64,000 bases of DNA from Macrotrachela quadricornifera (taxonomy: Eukaryota; Rotifera; Eurotatoria; Philodinida; Philodinidae). Below the pieces are notes generated by a model. It was given only the letters and a program-made list of their open reading frames with translations. It ran no database searches and was not told the DNA's origin. The DNA is taken from NCBI GenBank assembly GCA_022393335.1, contig JAJEKB010000586.1:228927-292926 (forward strand), in the 5' to 3' direction. Position numbers and translations under genes: made by a program. Each line of letters starts with the position of its first letter. Positions within the stretch are counted from its first letter, which is position 1. Below are positions 49,644 to 59,822 of this stretch, piece after piece.

Positions 49644-50077
49644 GTTTTATTATTATTTCTTTTTTATGACTTAATGTTAGTCTTATACTAGTGATAATAG
49701 ATTATTGCAAGCGGGTGGAAGATAATAGTGATAAACGTGAAAGAATGTTTAAAAAAAAATTTTTTTCTCTTTTTCAATAACAAATGAATATATTCAATGG
49801 TGTGGGAATGAAAAACTTGGAATTAGATTATTTATACTCTACTTTCAAACATATTCTATTTCAGCGATAACAATCTTTGAAATTATAAATATATAATAAA
49901 TCATTTTACTTATCGGTAAGAAAGTATTTATTTTTTTTTTAAAAAAAAGAAAAAAAAATGAAGGAAAATTTGCTCGTGTTTACTATATGCACACTTAGAT
50001 AAAAGATAAAGTAAAATTTATTTTTTCTTATTTGAAATTTTTGATATGTGTTTTTAACACTGAAAGAAAATTTTGGT
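49644..50077. other. Gene-free stretch between two minus-strand genes
   Basis: AT-rich with A/T homopolymers. It should contain the promoter of the membrane-protein gene and the 3' untranslated region of KCMF1. No element recognised. Confidence 0.4.
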
Positions 50078-52331
50078 TTATAAATGATTTTCTTTGTTAA
50101 TAGTTAATTCATTTTCATCTTGTTCATCATTTATATTTGTAATCATTGTCGAAAGTAAGCTTGATTGTATAAATGAGACATGATCTTGTTCTTGACGTAT
50201 ACGTATTTCATTAGTTTCATCATTATTTACAACATGATCATTTCGTAATATTCTTAAATTAAAAATAAACAATATATAAATATATATATATATGATGTTT
50301 TTTTTAAATTATTAAAAGACAAAAAAAGATAGTAACTTACTTGCCCAGTAATGATCGAGGATCGTATTCTCGATAAAATTGTTGAGAATTTTTTGTTAAA
50401 GAATTCATTATATTACTATTTCCCGTTGTTGAATCATTCGGAATAAGTCCTGTAAAAAAATTAAGATTATTAATTGGTGGTTGTAAAGTCGGAAAATGTT
50501 GTTGCCATAATTGATAATCATAACCTGATGGATGAGTTAAAATCACTGGTTGTGTTGATGATGATGATGATGATTGTTGCTGTTGTTGTTGTTGTAGATG
50601 ACTAGATCGTTTTTGTTTGGCATTTAATAAAGTTGATCTAAGAGAAAGACAAAAATTTTGAAATTATTTAATCAATTAAATAAATAGAAATAAATATACT
50701 TTATCTGAACCATTGATTCGTTATTTTCAATTTGTTGTTGAAGACGTGCAAATTCAGCTGTTGTAGTTGTTGATGATGGAATATGAATGGGAATAGATGG
50801 TGTAAAAAAGAATTGACTATTAGATACATTATTTGATGATGTTGTCGATGATGGTTGATTATTAACTAGTCGAGAAACAAATTCTAAATAAAATAATTAA
50901 TATATTATGTAATGATTTATTTTTTATAAATATTGTATCATATACCAAACATTGGATCTTGAGTGAAGGCAAAAGCAGCAAATGGATCATTTGAACCTGT
51001 ATTTTGAGATGAAGTTCTTGTTGATATATCAGGAGGAGCACGAAGTGATGCACCAGAACCAAATCCCGTTGTTGTACGAGGTACAGTTCCATAAGGATAA
51101 TTATTAAAATGACCTAAATATATTTTTTATATTTGTTTTTTTTTATATTATTTAAATTTAATATAAGATTTACCTCGTAAACCTCCTCGTGAACCTCGAA
51201 TTGCTGTTTGTCTTGAAAGAGGACGTCGTTGTGAATTTAAATTTCCACTTAAAGCTGCTGCATAATCATTTCTAACTACTGCTGCTAATGTTGATGCATG
51301 TGCAAGTCTTTGACGAGTAGCTTCTTGACGTCGATGTTCTTCTTCAATGAATGCTCGATGTTCAAGATCATTTAAAGATGGTTCTTCATCTTCATCATCA
51401 TCTTCATCAGAATCTTCCTTTAAAATGAAAAAGAATTTATTTGTTTCTTTTTTACTTCGAATAAATCATTTATATAATTTATAATTACTTCTTCATTTTC
51501 ACCACGTCGTGGTTGAATAATAGATGATGCATGTATTGCATCTTCGTCATCAACTCCACTTCCATCATCATGTACTGTTGCAATATGATCAGCAAGTACA
51601 GTAAAACGAGAACGACTTCCATACAATGGAGAAGTTACACAAATTGGACACATCTAGGAATAAAATTAAATTAATTAACGTATTCATTAATGATTTTATT
51701 TTAAACAAAAAGTAAAAACTAAATAATATGTTTATATATAATTAATTATCTATTTAATTTTTCTTTTCTTAAAAACAAAAAATTAACTAAATTTGAATAG
51801 AAATTTTTCTTTCAAAAAAATTAAATTAATATTTAATGTATATATTTATTTGAGAAATAAATAAAGGTCTTACATACAACAGCTTGGGTATTTTTGCCTT
51901 GTAATGATGCTGATGAATGTTTTTCTACACAATGTGTTAATAATGTCCGTGGAATAAATCCCGATACACCACAATGTGAACATGTTAATGAAACAACTTT
52001 TCGACGAGGAATTGTTTCACCTGCATAGAACAGATCTAAAAGAAAATTAAAATTAAAAAAAAACACAGTATTTCTAAAATAATTAATATTTACCATAAGA
52101 TGTTTCAGTTAATATACATTGCATTGGATGATCATTTTTATGATTTTGACTTTCAGCTTCAATATCATAACATGAACCACAAAGATCATAATTATCACAT
52201 AATAAACATTTATAACGACGACCAGGAAAATTTGTTTTCATACATGAATCACATGAAACACCTAGACAAAAAAAGAGTATTATTTTATTTCATATTAATA
52301 TTATATCTTTAATACCAGTATGTGAAGACAT
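50078..52331 (-). CDS. KCMF1: KCMF1-type E3 ubiquitin ligase (ZZ finger)
   Basis: Nine exons (52316-52331, 52094-52261, 51878-52035, 51489-51653, 51174-51417, 50946-51113, 50700-50883, 50341-50637, 50078-50252) join to 524 residues. The N-terminus MSSHTGVSCDSCMKTNFPGR and RRYKCLLCDNYDLCGSCY is the KCMF1 ZZ zinc finger, followed by HPMQCILT as in the human protein. Two C2H2-like fingers follow (TCSHCGVSG..., then MCPICVTSP...). The middle is acidic then low-complexity, with Gln and Ser runs. Near the C-terminus VSFIQSSLLSTMI matches the human block VQELLLSTLV. KCMF1 works with UBR4 in protein degradation and lysosome-linked pathways. Human KCMF1 has 381 residues; the excess here is in the Ser/Gln-rich linkers. 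RABL6 ends 167 bp upstream on the same strand. Confidence 0.92.
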
Positions 52332-52498
52332 TATATAATAAGAAAAAATGAAATCTAAAAACACATTAATGATAAATACTCGAAAAAAGAGAAAACGAAA
52401 CAAACAACAAATATATTTATTGCGGAACCAAAAAAAAAAAATAGAACGATAAATAATGTTATATGGACTAGATTGATATTTAAAAAGAAGAAACTGTT

Positions 52499-54993
52499 TT
52501 AAACATGTTCGTAATCATGATCATTTTTATTTGTTGTTGATGAATTTTCGGCAAGAAATGATTCAAGATCATCATCATCATTATTTGTAACTGGTGATTC
52601 AGTAATAATATTTGTTGTTTTAATAGATGATGATTTTTTTTTCTTTTTGATTTTTGTTGTATCAGCTATAGAAGGATTTTCTTCCTTAAAACAAAAGAAA
52701 AACTTTTTGTTATTATTATTATTATTTTAAAATATTACTTTTTTAGATTTTGATGTTGTTTTCTTTTTTTTTGGTTTTGTTAAAATTGAATCACTATGAA
52801 TACTTTGTGAATCTAATAAGAAAATAAATAAATATACATATATATATATATATTAATAAATTATTTAATTTGAAAAAATATTACCAGGTGTTTGTAGATC
52901 ATTATTTGAATGTTTTACTTTTGTTGAAGATAATTGATCAAGAAAATCAAGATCAGATGATGATATTTGATGATAAATTGGTGGCGGTGGTGGTGGTGGT
53001 GATGCTGATAAAGGTTCAGGTATCTATAAAGTATAATAACTAATTTATGATACAAATAAGCTAATAAATATTTGAATAGATACGGTTTCAATAATTGGTG
53101 ATGATGGTTCATATTCAGTTGTTTGATTATTACTATAATTATAAAAATTATAAAATTAATATTTTTATATTTATGAAAATCTAATTTACACAATTGTTTG
53201 ATGATGTTGTTCATCATCTGAATCTAATTGTTCCCGAAATCCTTTAACCATTGGATTAACTATTAATTCATTTTCACTATAAAAAGAAAAATAAAGAAAG
53301 TAAAAAGTTTTTTTTTAAAAGATATTTTATATGAAAATTACTTACTCATCTGTTGTTGAAAGTTTTGGTACTGGTGATTTAATAGATAAATCATTGGATA
53401 CATGTTGTTGAGATGATACATTATCATCAACAAGAAATGTTTCATAATCATTATCATCAGGTACAAAATCATCAACAGTTGATCTTACTAATGGATTAGA
53501 TACATGTGATTCAGCAGAATCATCTGACGATGAATTTTTATCATTAGGAATATGATCAAGTCCATTTTGTGTGGTTAATTTTGGTATAGCTAAAAAATAG
53601 AATAGAAGATTTTTATTTCGATTATATATTACTTATTGATTTACTTTGTTGAACAATAGGTTGAACAGCAACAATGGGTGGTTTTTGTTTTGTTGTTGGT
53701 GTTGGTTTAATAACTGTTGTAGAATTTTCAGTTGTTTTTTTAATAACTTGTACAATCGTATTTAATGATGTGGATGTTGTTTGTTGTTGTTGTTGTTGAG
53801 CTAATGCTGCTGCTTGAATTGCTTCATCATGAATACGTTTTGCTTCTTCTAATGGTTTTGCTTTAGCTACAACATCACCAGCAAGTGCTTCTTGTTTTGA
53901 ACGACGTTTATTAGCAAGCAACTCAATAAATGTATCATAATTATTATCTAAACTACGACCATATCTATCAATTTCTTCTAATGATGTATCCATATCACGT
54001 GCATTTATTTGTAATTGTTGTAGTAAACATTCACGTTGTAATTGTAAAAATGGAATATTTAAAAATTGATATATATATTGTAAACCAAATCCATTACGCA
54101 TTGAACTTTCACAATAACGAACAATCGAACCCATTGTACCTCTTTAAATAATAAAAATAAATTTTTTTTTATATTAATATTAAAAAGAAAAACAAAAATT
54201 TAACCTATCAAAATTTTCTATAAAACTTAAACATCTATCAATTGGTACTTTTCGATGATGACCCATATCTAATTGATTACCAATAATTAATATTGGAATA
54301 TGTGCTGGTACTTTAACTATTTCTCTTTCAATATAATCCCATGTCCAAGGTTTAGTTATATCATAAATAAATAAAACTCCAGCCGTACTTTTATAAACAT
54401 CAAGAAATTCAGCATCAAGTGAAACTTCAGTAACAGGTACATTTATTGTATTTGATAATTTAAGTGATGGATTAATTGGACGTCGTTTTTTTCTTGATTT
54501 ATCAACAACATCCCATACTTCAACTTTTATAATTGCATCTTCACATACACGTGATGACCAATTTATTGTTGCAACACGAATTTCATCAGATGGAATGTAA
54601 TCTTCAACAAAAGGATTACCTTGTAAACGAGACCATAGAACTGATTTTCCGGTATTACATTCGCCACGTATGAGTAATTTCACTGAAAAAGAAAAAAGAA
54701 ACCATAAAATATAATATTAGAAAAAAATATGTCCTTGAATATAATTATGTCATACTGTTATATTGTACACCACGAGCATATTTTTTTTGTAATCCTTGAC
54801 TAAGTGGTTTAAAATTTTCGTTCGATTTTGATGTTGACATTGTTGTATGGGATCCATTGGAATTTGTTGATGAATGTTGTACATTTGTTGTATTATCAGA
54901 TGCTGATTGATTCGTATCATTAGTTATTGCTCCACTTGCTGAAGAAGAATCATTTGTTGTAATCAAACGTTTTAATGCTTGCACAAATGACAT
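52499..54993 (-). CDS. RABL6: RABL6 GTPase-like protein
   Basis: Nine exons (54756-54993, 54205-54682, 53645-54141, 53346-53589, 53190-53276, 53084-53132, 52885-53023, 52739-52812, 52499-52684) join in frame to 663 residues. The lead-in LQKKYARGVQYNMKLLIRG and the P-loop GECNTGKS (86-93) match RABL6, as do PFVEDYIPSDEI, IKVEVWDVVDKSRKK (G3 region with Asp in WDVVD), SLDAEFLDVY and GNQLDMG (a G4 variant of NKxD). The block NIPFLQLQRECLLQQLQ follows the GTPase-like domain. The long C-terminal region is disordered and contains VDDFVPDD and, near the end, DDDLESFLAENS, both matching RABL6 (DELEAFL). A polyproline stretch and Lys-rich segments suggest nuclear localisation and SH3-type contacts. 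The human homologue affects proliferation and binds ARF; the general role is still unclear. Confidence 0.93.
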
Positions 54994-55285
54994 CTATTAC
55001 ATATATTGAAATATAATTTAATAAAAAAAAAACAAAAATTTTCGTTTATGTTTTTTTTTCTCAGCTTGTGAAGGAGATCGATGATGATGATGATGATAAT
55101 GAATCATGACATAATAAGTAATGTTCCAATAAAATTGAAGAAAATAGATGGAGATAGTTAATAATGAATTTACAAATTTAGAAATAAAAAATTCTCTATC
55201 TTATATTCTTTATTATAATTAAATATAAGATAAATATGAATAAACTAATAATTTTTATTGTATAACATTATGATAAGGTTATATA

Positions 55286-55945
55286 TTAATTTTTTGATTT
55301 TATTGAATGTGTACTATTAGTAAATGCATTGACAATCTTATCTTGTGCTAATATGTATTTAAATTCATTAGATATTTGATGTAATATTTGTTCAAGATAA
55401 ATTGATAAATACTTGAACTTTGTTAAAAACTTTAAAGCATTTTCTTGTTGTTGATATAATTCATATGATTTCAGTTGTAATTAAAACCCACTATTAGGTA
55501 AAACTAATTGTCGTTTTTCTTTAACAAATACAAACTTTGTTAGTAGTGGAAGTCGATAAAATTTCATAAGATAAGCTAAAATAAATGGTATTGAACATGA
55601 TCGACCTTGACGACAATATAAAAATGTTCGTCTATATAAAGCAACATTAGTAGCTATACGATCAACAGTAATGTTAAAATAATTGAAAATAGGAAAAATT
55701 GGCCTATCTTCTATAGGATATTTTAATGATTCAATACCAAATTGAGGTAAAAATACAATCTGTGATAATTCATGTGCTACATTAATTATACAAATGATAC
55801 CATTTGAAATTATATTGAAAATTTTCGAGCAGTATTTTCAGCAGTAACAAATACATATGGAGTAATTTGTGATCAATTATAATCATTTATATTTTGATGT
55901 TATGTTTGTACATGATATCATCGAACTTACTGAGCTACTCATGTC
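55286..55945 (-). pseudogene. Dead atypical dual-specificity phosphatase (DUSP14/18-like)
   Basis: Minus-strand sequence with clear similarity to small DUSPs but broken. In order it reads SQITPYVFVTAENTARK, a frame change in an A/T run near 55824, then NGIICIINVAHELSQI, FGIESLKYPIEDRPIFPIFN, and IPFILAYLMKFYRLPLL, with KEKRQLVLPNSGF just before an in-frame stop where the family has GFW. After the stop the frame stays open (LQLKSYELYQQQ) to a TAA at 55286. In the P-loop (family HCxAGxSRS) it reads YCRQGRSCS: the His and the phosphate-binding Arg are lost while Cys is kept. A further stop lies just 5' of SQIT. These lesions together support a pseudogene of a DUSP gene; the parent is not in the window. 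Confidence 0.8.
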
Positions 55946-56385
55946 TAATATTACAGGAAAAAAAAACATGAATATAAAAATATTATCAGTAGTATAGTAT
56001 AATTGTATATTATAAAAAAAGAAAAGTTTTGATGATTATGATTGTCTATTTTGTCTTGATTTGAAGGTCAAAGAAGAAGGAGTAAAGCAAATATATAGAC
56101 GAATATTTGTTTTTTTGTTTTGCGTGCCTTATCATTTCAGTCTTTCAATAGTTATTTTCACTTTTATGTCTGTTTTGCTTCCTATGTATCATTTATTATC
56201 AATTGAAATTATACACAATAACTAATGTCAATTCATTTCCATTCATTTATTCCTTCGTAATTAATAATTATTTAACTATCATATTTATCATATAATGTAA
56301 ATAGTTATTTGTCTATATCTATATTTTATTTTTAATTATATATATTTTTCATAGAATCACTTTATAAAAAGATTCTAGTACAGAT
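55946..56385. other. Short gene-free stretch
   Basis: AT-rich sequence between the phosphatase remnant and the DKNYY gene. It should hold the 3' untranslated region of the latter. Nothing specific seen. Confidence 0.4.
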
Positions 56386-56763
56386 TTAATTACTATATGT
56401 ATGAAATGTTAGAGGACTAGCACCTTCTGCTTTACGACCATAATAATAAACATTACATGAATCTTTAGCATATCCATTGCCTAATGTAACAAATGTTGAT
56501 GCCATTAATCCGAGCATTTTTTCACCTTGATAATAAACATGAAATGTATCTTTAGCATAACCATCGCCAAGTACTTCGAATGAATGAGGATGTGCTCCAT
56601 CAATAATATGACCAGCAAAACATACACGAAATGGATCACGAGCATAACCAAAACCAAGATCTTCGAATGATATAACTGTCATTGAATTAATTCGTTCACC
56701 ACGATAATAAACATGAATACCATCATTGGCATAACCAGATTCAAAGATATGATGGTGAAACAT
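56386..56763 (-). CDS. DKNYY-repeat protein
   Basis: Intronless, 125 residues, built almost entirely from four 29-residue repeats. The units start SGYANDGIHVYYRG, FGYARDPFRVCFAG, DGYAKDTFHVYYQG and NGYAKDSCNVYYYG, with the shared pattern GYAxD-3-VYYxG-10-SFxxLG. This is the DKNYY family pattern (family consensus YAKDKNNVYYNG, GADPxSF). DKNYY proteins are mostly bacterial, often surface-associated, and have no proven function. There is no signal peptide or membrane helix here, so the protein is probably cytosolic. The lack of introns and a mostly bacterial family suggest horizontal transfer, though the base composition is similar to the local coding average. Repeat 2 has lost both Tyr residues of VYY. 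Confidence 0.82.
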   Translation of the reverse strand: MFHHHIFESGYANDGIHVYYRGERINSMTVISFEDLGFGYARDPFRVCFAGHIIDGAHPHSFEVLGDGYAKDTFHVYYQGEKMLGLMASTFVTLGNGYAKDSCNVYYYGRKAEGASPLTFHTYSN

Positions 56764-57451
56764 TGTTGTATTAATATGGATTGAATTAATGTACGAATAA
56801 AATGTGAAAAAAACCGAACAAGGACATTAATAATCTTGTTCTTTTTTTCTTTTTCTTTTTTGATTATATTGAAAAAATAGTGCTGTTACCATTGAAAGAA
56901 CCGAAGAAAAATAATATGTTATAAGCCTATATATTTCAACAGAACGATGTTAGATGAAGGTAAAATAAATGCAATCATGCGCAGGACATCGAATTGAGCA
57001 GCAAGAATAGATGAAACAACATAACAAGCAGACATATTCCCTCAGGTAAAATATTCGCTTCAGTAATAATAACATCATTCCAAAAGCATTTTGATGTGTC
57101 AAAATATGTTTCAATGAGTTATTTCATGAAATACATTTGCATACTGCAATATTGTTCAAATGCATCAAATACAAAAAGAAATGAAAAATAGATAGATTTT
57201 TTTTTATTTATTTATTTACATAATTTATCTGTCTTTTTTTTTTTATTTATATTTGTCCAAAACAGAGACGAAATGTAATATTTTAAAACGCACCAGAGAG
57301 AAACAACAAAAAACAAACGGCAACGACATAAAAATAGGCTGTATTGTAATAATTAAAATTTTTTTTTTATTCTCTCATATTAATTTTCTGCTTTTTTGTA
57401 TCATTGTCGCACAATAAAACAAAAAAAACTTAATAATAATAATAATAAGTA

Positions 57452-57482
<31 letters not shown>

Positions 57483-57672
57483 ACAAATAAATAATACATC
57501 AGTCTTTTATATTTTAATTCGCAGTTGATCAATCATCATCGCTGTACAATCACAACAGTTGACAGACATATGGGAGAAAAGAAACTGGCTAAAACTATCT
57601 GGTTTAATTTTCAAGGCGGAATGATCATATGACCGGATATAATTTTTATAATTACTTGAAAATAAATTTTGA
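56764..57672. other. Gene-free stretch
   Basis: AT-rich spacer between the DKNYY gene start and the TENT5 stop. It includes an (AAT)n/(TA)n microsatellite at about 57431-57481. No gene recognised. Confidence 0.45.
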
Positions 57673-59822
57673 CTAGTTATCTTGTTGTGATTGTAATTGT
57701 TTTTTAGGTGGTGTATGTAAAGATTTCCATTCATCATATTCATTATGATAAATAACATCAATTGTTATAGAATTTGGTACAGTTACTTCAGCTGTTGTTG
57801 TTTCTCCATTTGAATTATATGTATTATATTCATCATATAAACGATAATAATAATCTGTTGCTAATTGTGTTATTAATGTTAATGTTAAATTGCGTTCATG
57901 TGCCATCAAACAAACTGTACTACGTTCGATAATCAAACGTAATTGTAATAAATAACGATATTTAGCTGAATCATCATTTGAAAAATGTGAAGATAAAAAA
58001 GCTAATAATTTATATTCTTGTTCATTTATATCAGCATAATCAATAAAAAATCTTGAACACATTAATTTTTCAAGTTGCCATGATGCTATACCATTATCAT
58101 ATGGACGATAACCACGTGTTAATAAAAGACAATATTTAAGTAAACCACCACCACGAATACGTTCAGGTGATGTTGTTGCAATAAGTCGACGATTGAGATG
58201 TGTTAAAGCACTTTCAAAACTTCCATAAACACATTCAACTGATATTGCTGGTAAACGATATAGAGATGATGAATAACGATTATTTTTTGATGAACGATAT
58301 TCTAAATGAACAAAGATAGGATTAACCTTCAGGCAAAGATTTTGAGAAGAAGAAAAATATTATTTCCGTTGTGAATAATTTTTTTTTCTCTTCTTTATTT
58401 AATTAAACACATGATTTATCCAATTAGTTTTATTTTCTTTTGGTTTTGTTTTCTATTCAATACGACCTTTTAAGTGCTATTTACTTTGTAATTGATCTTA
58501 TTTGTGTTCATACTTTCTAACTTTTATATTCTTCCCGCGGGTTTTTATTAACTATATTTCTTTTCCTCTATCATTCGTGCTGCTAAACTGATTGAGATTC
58601 TTCCACCCACTCTATTTTCCACACGCGATGAGAATATAAAAGAATAAGCAAGTCACTTCTATGTTTTGATTGATAAGCAAAAAAATAAAAGAGGATAAAG
58701 AGAATTAGATCAGTAAACTACAGCTGGTGTACGTTGCTTTCATCTTTCTTTTTTTATTTTTCTTATCGGTCTTTTTTTTTTTTTTCATCACCAGCTGATG
58801 CTTACCATGTTGTTGTTTCGAAGGATGATGATATTGATGATGATATACTTGTTTTTTATTAGTTTGTTGTTGATATTTCAATATTTCTTCATAATGATCA
58901 AGTAATGGATCAAGTAAAATTTGAAACGAATCAACACTAAATTGAAATTGTCTTTTCATACGATCAACAAATTTTAATTCAATATTTTGTCCATTAACAT
59001 TACATAAAGACATTAATGCCCATGAATCATTATTTGATGGATTAATAACACGTACGACTTTTTCTACATATGCTGCTTGAATAATAATAGGTGAAAATGA
59101 TAATTGAGAAGAAGAAGAAGAAGAGGAGGAGGAAGAACTTGTTGATGATATATGTCGAGATAAACATTCACACACAGTAGTTTTTATTTGTGTCCATATT
59201 GTTTCTGATGATAAATCACAACGAAATATAAAATCAATATCCGAATATGAAAAAGATTTATCATTTGTTAAAACATAAGAAGCAGCACCTATGATGAAAA
59301 AAATAAAATATTTAATATTTTATTGATTTCTTTATTTTCTTTTAATTCTTTCATACCTCCATTGAGACGCACATCTTTAATATCAATATGATTTAGATGA
59401 AAAGCTCGTCGTAATTCAAGTAGAAAATCTTTTGAAACAATATTTAATGTTGGAAAATTTCCTTGTCCATGAATTTCAATTGGTTCTTCAAGTATTGAAC
59501 ATAATTTATTTACATGACGGTTATGTAATGTTGAATAACATGTACGTTTATTAATATTATTAGATCCATTATTCATTTTATTATTTGAATTATTTGAGTC
59601 TAATGTTAATGATAATTTTGATTCGTTTATTGTTGAATTTTTTTTGGTTTTTTTTTCAAAATGTTGTTGTTGATGTGATTCATTATGGATTGAAATTGTT
59701 TCATCACAATTTACTAATGATGCATAACTTGATGCTGCAGAAAGAGATGATAATGGAGTTTGATCGACTGATGATGGCAGTGAAGAAGAAGTCATTGAAT
59801 AAGAATCGTCAGTGGAACTCAT
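57673..59822 (-). CDS. TENT5: Terminal nucleotidyltransferase 5 (FAM46/TENT5) poly(A) polymerase
   Basis: Three exons, 59357-59822, 58806-59288 and 57673-58301, join in frame to 525 residues. About 100 residues of Ser/Asn-rich N-terminus precede the core, which starts CSILEEPIEIHGQGNFPTL. DVRLNGGAAS (family NGSAA) and DIDFIF with Asp 172 and 174 form the nucleotidyltransferase active site; the third acidic position is ELKFVD. QFQFSVDSFQILLDPLLDHY, RLIATTSPERIRGGGLLKY, MCSRFFIDYADINEQE and STVCLMAHERNLTLTLI are almost as in human TENT5 proteins. A Ser run (about 13) and a His/Gln-rich insert near the exon 2-3 junction lengthen it beyond the usual about 390-440 residues. The family adds poly(A) tails to selected mRNAs, often of secreted proteins. 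An upstream non-coding exon is possible; the start is the first ATG of the open frame. Confidence 0.93.

Noticed and set aside
53930..54151. Plus-strand open frame
   Set aside because: It is antisense to the conserved RABL6 exon 3 and has no independent support.
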